From: Acidimicrobium sp. BACL17 MAG-120823-bin42
GTDB taxonomy: Bacteria; Actinomycetota; Acidimicrobiia; Acidimicrobiales; Ilumatobacteraceae
Direction of reading: 5' to 3'
Length of the DNA: 9,540 nucleotides
Assembly (NCBI GenBank): GCA_001438985.1
Contig: LIAZ01000036.1
Coordinates: forward strand, 1 to 9,540
In this document: in pieces, positions 1 through 5,667 of the stretch
Position numbering within the stretch: position 1 is the stretch's first letter
Layout of the letters: every line of letters begins with the position of its first letter
Made by a program: the position numbers and the translations under genes
The notes under the pieces: generated by a model
The model's input: the letters and a program-made list of their open reading frames with translations, nothing else
Database searches by the model: none
Told to the model about the DNA's origin: nothing

Positions 1-582
1 AAGGGTCGTAGTTTTTTCGCTGATCGTTTAGGAGATCAGGTTGCAGATCCACGATTCACATTGGTCGATGACCCAACCAATCCATTGGCGTACACGGCAA
101 CCGATATCGACGGTGAAGGGCTTGCCGCGCGCCGCAATGTGTTGATCGAAAATGGTGTACTCAAGAAGTTCGTGCATTCGTCATACAGCGCTCGCCGAAT
201 GAACACCGTCAGCACGGGCAATGCAACGCGTGGTGGATTTGCGGGATCACCTGGCGTTGGGTGCTTGGCTATGCAGCTGGTACCCGGCACTTCGTCCCAA
301 GAAGAACTGATTGCTGGCGTCGATGATGGGGTGCTCATTCAGATGGTGTCGGGCCTGCACAGCGGCGTCAATCCCATCTCGGGAGATTTCTCGACGGGGG
401 CCTCCGGGATGCTGATTAGCAATGGCGCAATAGGTGCGCCTGTTCGCGAATTCACTATTGCCAGCACCCTGCAAAGGATGTTGCAAGACATTGTGGCAAT
501 TGGGGGAGACGTCGATTGGTTGCCTTCGCGGGCCCATGGAATGTCGCTTGTGATCCGCGATGTGACTATGAGTGGTACATAA
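1..582 (+). CDS. pmbA: PmbA/TldE-type metallopeptidase-family protein, C-terminal part (5' end outside window)
   Basis: The reading frame is open from base 1 and gives 193 residues, so only the C-terminal domain of a protein that is usually about 440-450 residues is visible. The diagnostic stretch is GVNPISGDFSTGASG (bases 364-408), followed by an S/NGAIGAPVREFTIA segment and a GGD near the end. This matches the PmbA/TldE C-terminus (GVNPxxGDFSxGASG, PVxExTIAG, VGNDI) rather than TldD, which has a NPxSGxF variant and a different tail. In the known family, TldD and TldE form a heterodimeric protease that trims peptides such as microcin B17 precursors and degrades CcdA. The TldE subunit lacks the metal site carried by TldD. 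No TldD partner lies in the window, but one could lie upstream. The TTG at base 61 is internal and is not a start. The family call is firm; its role in this organism is unknown. Confidence 0.88.
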   Translation, partial: KGRSFFADRLGDQVADPRFTLVDDPTNPLAYTATDIDGEGLAARRNVLIENGVLKKFVHSSYSARRMNTVSTGNATRGGFAGSPGVGCLAMQLVPGTSSQEELIAGVDDGVLIQMVSGLHSGVNPISGDFSTGASGMLISNGAIGAPVREFTIASTLQRMLQDIVAIGGDVDWLPSRAHGMSLVIRDVTMSGT

Positions 583-600
583 TCCCGTACACCCATTTGC

Positions 601-606
601 TAGTTT
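601..606 (+). promoter_or_regulatory. Candidate -10 hexamer for the HTH gene, leaderless arrangement
   Basis: TAGTTT (TANNNT class) lies exactly 6 bases before the GTG at 613, and no Shine-Dalgarno sequence is visible. Actinobacterial leaderless promoters have their -10 about 6-8 bases before the start codon. The same spacing recurs before galU and moaA. I see no convincing -35. The bases also form part of a T-rich run, so chance is possible. Confidence 0.4.
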
Positions 607-612
607 TTTTCC

Positions 613-846
613 GTGGCAAAAAGTACCAAAGTTGTCGGTCTCGATTGGTTATACCGAAAAATGGATGAGCACGAATACTCAAGCTTGCAGGCAGTGGCCG
701 AAGCATGTGATCTCAATCGTGGCAACCTGTATCGCTATTTCACATTTGAAACGCGACCATCTATTGAAGTGTTACCCAAACTGTGCAGCGGCTTAAATGC
801 CTCTCCTCTCGAGGTGCTCACTGCCTTAGGTATTCAATTCGATTAG
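613..846 (+). CDS. Small XRE/Cro-CI-like helix-turn-helix protein
   Basis: This is a 77-residue protein with a GTG start. An in-frame TAG at 601-603 rules out any start more than four codons upstream. The next in-frame ATG is at 661 and would remove the first 16 residues. Residues about 23-72 read as a compact five-helix Cro/CI fold: a SLQAVAEACDLNRGNLYRYF core carrying the helix-turn-helix, then a segment ending in LCSGLNASPLEVLTALG that resembles the last helices of XRE proteins (a short 'HTH_26'-like domain). No effector or dimerisation domain follows, so it is a minimal DNA-binding unit. It starts 30 bases after the pmbA stop on the same strand and ends 4 bases before the convergent gene at 851-1150. 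Its target is unknown. The HTH assignment is good; calling it a repressor would be a guess. Confidence 0.75.
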   Translation: MAKSTKVVGLDWLYRKMDEHEYSSLQAVAEACDLNRGNLYRYFTFETRPSIEVLPKLCSGLNASPLEVLTALGIQFD

Positions 847-850
847 TTGT

Positions 851-1150
851 TTATTTAGAACGAATCACAATCGTTTGAGCATCAACCTGTTCAAAGGCGC
901 GGGCCTCATCGTCACTTGACCACAGGCTCATGAAACCATCAACAACAAACTCTCGCATGGGATGTGTAACCGCGCTCAGCACGCCACCGATTTCGTCGTG
1001 CCAATGAAATGTCAGTCGCAGCCTGCCGTCGGGTTGGGTGTGAAGTGAAGGGGCAGTCGGGCGCTCGGTGAGTTCAATTTCCAATTCCACGCAGTTGGCT
1101 CCGTTTCCTAGCACTAGACCGTTGTGATTATGCAACAATACACACAGCAC
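851..1150 (-). CDS. Unrecognised protein, about 87-99 residues
   Basis: I do not recognise this reverse-strand reading frame. From a GTG at 1150 it gives 99 residues; from a second GTG at 1114 it gives 87. The shorter form may be more natural because the first 12 residues (LCVLLHNHNG region) look like untranslated sequence. A CATAAT hexamer (reverse strand, 1127-1132) sits 12 bases before the 1114 start. The protein is acidic and soluble, with alternating strand-like segments (VELEIELTERP, RLRLTFHWHD, REFVVDGFMSLW) and no membrane segment. Support for coding comes from its plausible composition and from filling the only gap between the HTH gene and uppP. It is convergent with the former (4-base gap) and divergent from the latter (27-63 bases). 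No function can be assigned. Confidence 0.55.
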   Translation of the reverse strand: MLCVLLHNHNGLVLGNGANCVELEIELTERPTAPSLHTQPDGRLRLTFHWHDEIGGVLSAVTHPMREFVVDGFMSLWSSDDEARAFEQVDAQTIVIRSK

Positions 1151-1177
1151 TGGACCGCTTTGGTGTAAGCATTAGAT

Positions 1178-2011
1178 ATGTCGATCTTCCATGCCATCGT
1201 GCTTGGGATTGTGCAAGGGCTCACCGAGTTTTTGCCCATCTCGTCGAGCGGACACCTGATAGTGGTGCCCTGGCTGTTCAACTGGAACGATTTTGGCGAT
1301 GCGCAAGCCACAGCGCGAGCGTTCGACACGGCATTGCATCTTGGAACGTTGATTGCCGTGCTGTTTTACCTGCGGCAGGATTTGGTGCCTTACGTGCGTC
1401 ATGGATTGCGCATGGTGGTGTCTCGCAAGACTGCAGACACCACGATCGGAAAACGAGCGTGGCTGTTTGTGCTTTCTGCGGTGCCGGCAGCAATTGTGGG
1501 AGCAGTTGCAGAGGACTGGATTACGGAACAACTCGGTACTCCAGTATTGATCGCAGTTTCACTGATTGCGTTTGGTGCGTTGTTGATCTGGGCAGATAAA
1601 CAATCGGGCGCTCGTCAACTTGATTCGTTTACGCGACGCGATGCGCTGCTGATTGGTGCAGCACAGGTGCTTGCGTTAAACCCCGGCACGTCGCGCTCGG
1701 GGATCACCATCACTGCTGCCCGTAGATTTGGGTTTTCGCGTGATGCTGCTGCGCGCGTCAGTTTTTTGATGAGTGTTCCCATCATTGGTGGTGCCGTGTT
1801 GTTGAAGTTATTCACGCTTGCACAGGATGGAATTCCTGAAGGATTCATTGTTCCGATGATTGTGGGAATCATTTCGGCAGGAATTTCGGGTTGGTGTGCA
1901 ATGTGGGCAATGATCCGGCTGTTGCGCACGCGTAGCTTTACGCCGTTTGTGATGTATCGCTTCGTTGCGGGTACAGCAATTTTGGCGATTGCCGCAAGTG
2001 CGTGGCGCTAA
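1178..2011 (+). CDS. uppP: Undecaprenyl-diphosphatase (UppP/BacA)
   Basis: This membrane enzyme removes a phosphate from undecaprenyl pyrophosphate so that the carrier can be reused for peptidoglycan and other surface glycans. Its over-expression gives bacitracin resistance in other bacteria. At 277 residues it is the usual length (about 265-285). Signature 1, (E/Q)xxxE, is Q13-GLT-E17, followed by the PISSSGH motif with H26. Signature 2, PGTSRSG, is at residues 169-175 with the catalytic R173. Several hydrophobic helices lie between and after them (for example around 90-125 and 195-277), as expected for the polytopic fold. The ATG at 1178 places signature 1 at the usual distance from the N-terminus. 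No good ribosome site precedes it; an imperfect TAAGCA hexamer lies 6 bases upstream. The stop overlaps the convergent SAF gene by 4 bases, so there is no room for a dedicated terminator. Confidence 0.97.
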   Translation: MSIFHAIVLGIVQGLTEFLPISSSGHLIVVPWLFNWNDFGDAQATARAFDTALHLGTLIAVLFYLRQDLVPYVRHGLRMVVSRKTADTTIGKRAWLFVLSAVPAAIVGAVAEDWITEQLGTPVLIAVSLIAFGALLIWADKQSGARQLDSFTRRDALLIGAAQVLALNPGTSRSGITITAARRFGFSRDAAARVSFLMSVPIIGGAVLLKLFTLAQDGIPEGFIVPMIVGIISAGISGWCAMWAMIRLLRTRSFTPFVMYRFVAGTAILAIAASAWR

Positions 2012-2631
2012 CTCGCTAACACAATTGCAGCCTCACCAATTGCTGCAGCACTGGCAACGAGTGGTGCAACTTGCTCGCTGACGGCAACAACCACCCCAAC
2101 ATCGTCGGGCAAAGTTGACAACACCACACCCTGGGCGGCGATGATCTTGCCATTAGCAATGATGTCGACAATGGTTCCCGGTGTAAGCGGCGGCATTGCC
2201 ACACGCGGAACGATGGAAACTGCGCGCATGCCAGCGGGAACTATGGATGCTTTGTCTGGTGCCGACGAGTTTTGAGTGCTGATCACGTCGCCTTGCGTAA
2301 TCAGTGATGTTGCCGTGAGTACATCGGGCAGCGATGTGAGCGTTGATGGCAAAACAAATTGCGTAGGCATGGTGAACTCGTGCGTATTGCCGAGAGTGAT
2401 GGGTTCGCCAATTGCGATGTCGGTTGCAGCAAGGCGAACCATGATGTAGTCACCCAGAAGGCTTCTTTGTTGTTGCAACTGCATCACCGAGAGCGCATAA
2501 ATGAGACCACCGATTGCAGCCAAGGTAGAGATGGTTGCTAATTGAATGCGACGACTGCGACACAGGTTGCTATATGCGCGCTGAACGAGGTGGATAAGTG
2601 GCGTGAAGCGTGGGTGATTGAGGTTCATCAC
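2008..2631 (-). CDS. SAF-domain, CpaB/RcpC-like single-pass membrane protein
   Basis: The protein has 207 residues. It starts at GTG 2631, with an ATG as the second codon that would serve equally well. A basic N-terminal segment (RSRR near residue 25) precedes one transmembrane helix (about 29-50), giving a probable cytoplasmic N-terminus and an extracytoplasmic rest. Residues about 62-122 form a SAF domain (DYIMVRLAATDIAIGEPI, then the strand leading to LITQGDVI). After it comes an RcpC/CpaB-like stretch with RAVSI, PGTIVDIIA and GVVLS strands. SAF domains occur in CpaB (Flp pilus assembly), FlgA and antifreeze/sialic-acid proteins. No other pilus gene is in the window, so the pilus role is unproven. 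It lies 33 bases downstream of fmdB on the same strand, probably co-transcribed. SAF genes beside fmdB occur in other actinobacteria, as far as I recall. The C-terminus is Ala/Val-rich and could be a second hydrophobic segment. Confidence 0.8.
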   Translation of the reverse strand: MMNLNHPRFTPLIHLVQRAYSNLCRSRRIQLATISTLAAIGGLIYALSVMQLQQQRSLLGDYIMVRLAATDIAIGEPITLGNTHEFTMPTQFVLPSTLTSLPDVLTATSLITQGDVISTQNSSAPDKASIVPAGMRAVSIVPRVAMPPLTPGTIVDIIANGKIIAAQGVVLSTLPDDVGVVVAVSEQVAPLVASAAAIGEAAIVLAS

Positions 2632-2664
2632 CCGATGTGTTCGCGCAACGCGAAAAGCGGATGT

Positions 2665-2952
2665 TTAGTCGGTGGATGCGGCGGGAGCAGCAGGCGTAGC
2701 AGGGGCTGTTGATGGCGAAGCCGCTGCAGCAGACGAACCTGACGATGCAGACGAACTCGAAGACGAACCTGAGTCGGTCTTGTAGAAACCGCCACCTTTA
2801 AATGACACACCAACAGGTGTAAACACCTTTTTTACGGGCTTCAGCACGCCGTCTACAGGATGGGCGATTTCGGTGAGCGGGTCATCGGAGAAGGCTTGCT
2901 GGACTTCGATGGTCTCGCCAGAGTCAATGAATTTGTAGACATACGTGGGCAT
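2665..2952 (-). CDS. FmdB-family (Ruc-like) small protein lacking all zinc-ribbon cysteines
   Basis: The protein has 95 residues and starts at ATG 2952. The N-terminal 60 residues match the FmdB/CxxC_CxxC_SSSS domain: MPTYVYKF, QQAFSDDPLTE, KKVFTPVGVSFKG and GGFYKTDSG are all hallmark segments. The four zinc ligands of the family (CxxC twice) are absent. The first pair is replaced in KFIDSG and the second in LTEIAHPVDG. There is no cysteine anywhere in the protein. The tail (about 62-95) is a low-complexity Ser run followed by Ala/Pro/Thr, predicted disordered. In mycobacteria the family member Rv0991c (Ruc) is a redox-switched chaperone with a zinc N-domain and disordered tail, located near galU. 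This version keeps the layout but cannot carry a cysteine switch. The frame is intact, so it is not a decayed gene. It heads an operon with the SAF gene and diverges from galU. Confidence 0.88.
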   Translation of the reverse strand: MPTYVYKFIDSGETIEVQQAFSDDPLTEIAHPVDGVLKPVKKVFTPVGVSFKGGGFYKTDSGSSSSSSASSGSSAAAASPSTAPATPAAPAASTD

Positions 2953-2962
2953 AAGACCAGTA

Positions 2963-2968
2963 ATTCTA
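2963..2968 (-). promoter_or_regulatory. Candidate -10 hexamer for the fmdB-SAF operon
   Basis: On the reverse strand this reads TAGAAT, 10 bases before the fmdB ATG, which would give a leader of only a few bases. It shares two bases with the forward galU hexamer (2967-2972). No recognisable -35 is present, and any -35 would fall inside galU coding sequence. Confidence 0.45.
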
Positions 2969-2972
2969 GGAT
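2967..2972 (+). promoter_or_regulatory. Candidate -10 hexamer for galU, leaderless arrangement
   Basis: TAGGAT lies 6 bases before the galU ATG at 2979. The same bases contain AGGA, which could act as a ribosome site at 7-base spacing, so leaderless and leadered readings compete. The gap to fmdB is only 26 bases, so the promoter must be short or extend into fmdB. Confidence 0.45.
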
Positions 2973-2978
2973 GCAGGT

Positions 2979-3845
2979 ATGGCTATGCGCACTGCTGTTA
3001 TTCCTGCTGCCGGCCTCGGCACCCGCTTTCTTCCTGCGACTAAGGCAGTGCCCAAAGAGCTCATGCCAATTTTTGATACACCAGCCCTGCAATTGGTGAT
3101 GGATGAGGCAATCGGAGCAGGGGTGGAGCACATCGTGGTGGTCTCCAATGTTGCCAAGCCAGGTATTGAGGAGTATCTCAAGCCGTCAGCCGACACGGTT
3201 GCGCGTGTTCGCAATAGTGGACGAACTGAGTTGGCCGACAGATTGGAACGGATCGGCAAGGATGTGCGCGTCAGCGTTGCTTATCAAGACCAACCGCGTG
3301 GACTTGGTCATGCCGTATCGTGTGCGCGCCAAGCGGTGGGTGACGAAGCGTTTGCGTTGCTTTTGCCCGATGAAATCATGGGCGACTCATCGTTGCTGTT
3401 GCAGATGGCGCAGATGCATAACGAAACCGGCAAGACCATTGTTGGGTTAAAGCGCGTGCCAAAAAATGAAGTCAGTGCATATGGCGTGATCACCACAACG
3501 GGAACAACGGGCGAACATGGTGAAGTGACCATCACGGGAGTGGTGGAAAAGCCATCGGTCGAAGAAGCACCAAGTGACATCATCATTATTGGGCGCTATG
3601 TCTTAGCGCCCGACATGTTTGACATTTTGGAAACGCTTGCACCGGCGCCGAGTGGAGAAATTCAGCTCACTGACGCGTTGCTGATTGGCGCCAATTCGCG
3701 CACGGTAGATGGCGTAGTGAGCGATATCGAGCGCCACGACACGGGAACGCCAATGGGGTGGTTGCAAACCGTGATTGAGTTGACATTAAAACGTGAAGAT
3801 GCGGGAGCCGAATTGAGAACATGGTTGAAAGGAACGTTGTCATGA
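2979..3845 (+). CDS. galU: UTP--glucose-1-phosphate uridylyltransferase (GalU)
   Basis: The enzyme makes UDP-glucose from glucose-1-phosphate and UTP in the cytoplasm, the precursor of many surface glycans, trehalose and glycolipids. At 288 residues it is close to bacterial GalU (about 290-305). The nucleotide-binding N-terminal motif AAGLGTRFLPATKAVPKEL spans residues 10-28, with the GxGTR signature at 12-16 and K22/K26. Further motifs are QPRGLGHAV (near 107-115), LLLPDE (near 129-134), VVEKP (188-192) with the catalytic lysine K191, and GEIQLTDAL (226-234). These separate GalU from RfbA-type glucose-1-phosphate thymidylyltransferases. ATG 2979 is preferred; an ATG at 2985 is possible. It is divergent from fmdB by 26 bases and overlaps the serine hydrolase by ATGA, so the two are probably translationally coupled. 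galU near moeA is an actinobacterial arrangement, although two genes intervene here. Confidence 0.97.
   Translation: MAMRTAVIPAAGLGTRFLPATKAVPKELMPIFDTPALQLVMDEAIGAGVEHIVVVSNVAKPGIEEYLKPSADTVARVRNSGRTELADRLERIGKDVRVSVAYQDQPRGLGHAVSCARQAVGDEAFALLLPDEIMGDSSLLLQMAQMHNETGKTIVGLKRVPKNEVSAYGVITTTGTTGEHGEVTITGVVEKPSVEEAPSDIIIIGRYVLAPDMFDILETLAPAPSGEIQLTDALLIGANSRTVDGVVSDIERHDTGTPMGWLQTVIELTLKREDAGAELRTWLKGTLS
3827..3833 (+). promoter_or_regulatory. Shine-Dalgarno sequence that sets the start of the serine hydrolase
   Basis: GAAAGGA lies inside the galU 3' end, 8 bases before ATG 3842. It favours that ATG over the in-frame ATG at 3821, which has no such site. Confidence 0.65.
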
Positions 3846-5080
3846 GCGAATTGAAAGTCACGATTGATCCCAAAGAAGTAGGAATGAGCGCAGAGCGTCT
3901 TGCTCGCATTGACGGACATTTCAAGAATTATGTAGACGACGGACGCCTGCCTGGGTATCACGTTGCAGTTGCTCGCTACGGACAAATTGTGCACAGCAGC
4001 ACGTATGGCATGCGCGATGTCGAGGCGAAATTGCCGATTGAGCAGAACACGATGTATCGCATTTATTCGATGACTAAACCGATTACTTCAATTGCGCTGA
4101 TGATGCTGGTTGAAGAGGGCAAAGTTCAGCTCACCGATGAAGTGAGCAAATACATTCCATCATTTGGTGATGTTCGTGTGTTCGCTGGCGGATCATCAAT
4201 AAAGCCAATCACGGTTCCATCGCGTGCACCCATGCGCGTGTGGCACTTGCTCACGCATACTGCAGGCCTGACATATGGCTTTAACTATTACGACGCGACA
4301 GATGCCATTTATCGCACGCGTGAAGACGAGTTCGCCAAAGAGCACCTCAATCCAACACTCGAGCAAGTGTGTGACAACTTCGCAGCAATGCCATTGGTGT
4401 TCGAACCAGGAACATCGTGGAACTACAGCGTGGCTACCGATGTAGTTGGCCGTTTGGTGGAAGTGATTTCGGGAATGCGACTGTGGGATTTCTTGCACAA
4501 GAAAATCTTGAGTCCACTCGGCATGAACGACACGTCGTTTTATGTTGCCCCCGAAAAACAGTCGCGCTTGGCTGCGCTGTATGCCTTCGATCCGTCACCT
4601 GCCAGAAAGGTTCGGTACGGAGCGATTGAAAACCAAGTAGTCACCGAGCGCTCGTGGGATTCGGGTGGCGGCGGTTTGGTCTCCACTGCTGCTGACTACT
4701 GGAAGTTTTTGCAGATGTTAGAAAACGGTGGTGAGTTAAACGGTGCGCGCATCATTTCACCAACCACACTTGATCTGATGACCATGAACCACCTTCCTGG
4801 CAACAAGGACATCTCGGACTGGGGCCGCCCAATGGGCGAAGAAGTGTTTTATGACGGACTTGGTTTCGGTCTTGGTTTTGCCGTGGTGATTGACCAAGCG
4901 AAAACCAAAGTGGGGTGCCCAAATGGCACGTACAGCTGGGGTGGAATGGCCAGTACCGCTTTTTGGATTGATCCGGTTGAGGAAATCTCAACCATGTTCT
5001 TCACGCAGTTGATGCCATCAACCACGCATCCAATTCGTCCGTTCTTGCGCAGTCTGGTGTATCAGGCAATCACTGAGTAA
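3842..5080 (+). CDS. Serine hydrolase, class C beta-lactamase-related / class VIII esterase-like
   Basis: The protein has 412 residues from ATG 3842, whose ATG overlaps the galU stop (ATGA) and follows a GAAAGGA ribosome site. The fold is that of penicillin-binding/beta-lactamase-family hydrolases. The nucleophile motif SxxK is S76-MT-K79 in the context YRIYSMTKPITS. The second motif is Y195-S-V in WNYSVATDVVGRLVE, in place of the YxN of true beta-lactamases. The third is W366-GG in YSWGGMASTAFWIDP, in place of KTG. This Ser/Lys/Tyr plus WGG set is that of class VIII esterases such as EstB. A secondary-metabolite acyltransferase relative or an envelope-modifying enzyme is also possible. No signal peptide or lipobox is seen at the chosen start, so it is probably cytoplasmic. 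It ends with an 11-base tail overlap with the convergent glycolipid-binding gene. The family is secure; the substrate is unknown. Confidence 0.92.
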   Translation: MSELKVTIDPKEVGMSAERLARIDGHFKNYVDDGRLPGYHVAVARYGQIVHSSTYGMRDVEAKLPIEQNTMYRIYSMTKPITSIALMMLVEEGKVQLTDEVSKYIPSFGDVRVFAGGSSIKPITVPSRAPMRVWHLLTHTAGLTYGFNYYDATDAIYRTREDEFAKEHLNPTLEQVCDNFAAMPLVFEPGTSWNYSVATDVVGRLVEVISGMRLWDFLHKKILSPLGMNDTSFYVAPEKQSRLAALYAFDPSPARKVRYGAIENQVVTERSWDSGGGGLVSTAADYWKFLQMLENGGELNGARIISPTTLDLMTMNHLPGNKDISDWGRPMGEEVFYDGLGFGLGFAVVIDQAKTKVGCPNGTYSWGGMASTAFWIDPVEEISTMFFTQLMPSTTHPIRPFLRSLVYQAITE

Positions 5081-5630
5081 CGCGACGGAATGAATTCGGT
5101 TCGTCAAGCACGAACCCATGCTTATCAACTTCGACCTCAACTTCTGAATCAGTTGCCAGGCTGGTGTAGCGCCATGTGCGTTCGCTTGCTCGTGTGTAGA
5201 TCTGCGGTGCAACGACTACTGCGAGTGTCTCAATATCGATCGTGATCACATTTTGTTGCGCGCTATGACCAACGTGTAGCGGAAGGCGACGAATCGGGAT
5301 CACGTTGGTAAATGGCGTTCCGCGCAAATCGATGTCGATGCATCCGTCGAGTTCGGTGCGATGCGCGCCATTCATTTCGCCCCATCTGCCATGACCATCT
5401 GTTGCCAGCCACAGATCGGGTTCGTCCATGTCGCGAAAGAGGAGAAACTGTTGCACCATCCACGACGCCGAAAGCCGAAACACAAACTGCGCGTTATCTC
5501 GGCCCAATGTTCCGTCTGCTGTCCAGCCCTCGTTTTCCCAACGTAACGACACGGTGCTGAGATGGTCGCCGTCGGTAGTCGCCCACGATGCGGTGAAGCC
5601 CGATGCACCAAGCGCTGGGTAATTGGCCAT
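5070..5630 (-). CDS. PF06475-type 'putative glycolipid-binding' protein
   Basis: The protein has 186 residues and starts at ATG 5630. It aligns by recollection with the putative glycolipid-binding family (formerly DUF1089, related in fold to LolA/LppX-like beta half-barrels). Recognisable parts are an SLRWENEGWTADGT strand pair (28-41), LATDGHGRW (75-83), the signature ELDGCIDIDLRGTPFTN (93-109) then IPIRRL (111-116), and a terminal YTSLATDSEVEVEVDKHGFVLDEPNSFRRV (from about 154). No signal peptide is visible, so lipid transport across the envelope is not supported by sequence; the family name comes from structural similarity, not biochemistry. The stop lies inside the 3' end of the serine hydrolase (11-base overlap). 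The start shares a CATG with a possible but unlikely moeA start at 5629. The two neighbours on the forward strand could produce antisense RNA through it. Confidence 0.85.
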   Translation of the reverse strand: MANYPALGASGFTASWATTDGDHLSTVSLRWENEGWTADGTLGRDNAQFVFRLSASWMVQQFLLFRDMDEPDLWLATDGHGRWGEMNGAHRTELDGCIDIDLRGTPFTNVIPIRRLPLHVGHSAQQNVITIDIETLAVVVAPQIYTRASERTWRYTSLATDSEVEVEVDKHGFVLDEPNSFRRVTQ

Positions 5631-5653
5631 GACTACAGCCTGTCATGTCGCGG

Positions 5654-5659
5654 TACCGT
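5654..5659 (+). promoter_or_regulatory. Candidate -10 hexamer for moeA
   Basis: TACCGT lies 8 bases before ATG 5668, with a weak -35-like ATGACT at 5629-5634 (19-base spacer). It fits a leaderless start at 5668 but is a weak match. Confidence 0.3.
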
Positions 5660-5667
5660 TCAGACCA

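Noticed and set aside
572..796. Forward 74-codon frame overlapping the HTH gene
   Set aside because: It is out of frame with the HTH gene, which has a recognisable Cro/CI core; this frame has none.
2665..2952. Frameshift or decay as the cause of the missing FmdB cysteines
   Set aside because: The frame is continuous with hallmark segments before, between and after the lost knuckles, so substitution rather than a shift explains them.
3821..3841. Earlier ATG for the serine hydrolase at 3821
   Set aside because: It lies within galU with no ribosome site, whereas ATG 3842 has GAAAGGA 8 bases upstream and the classic ATGA overlap.
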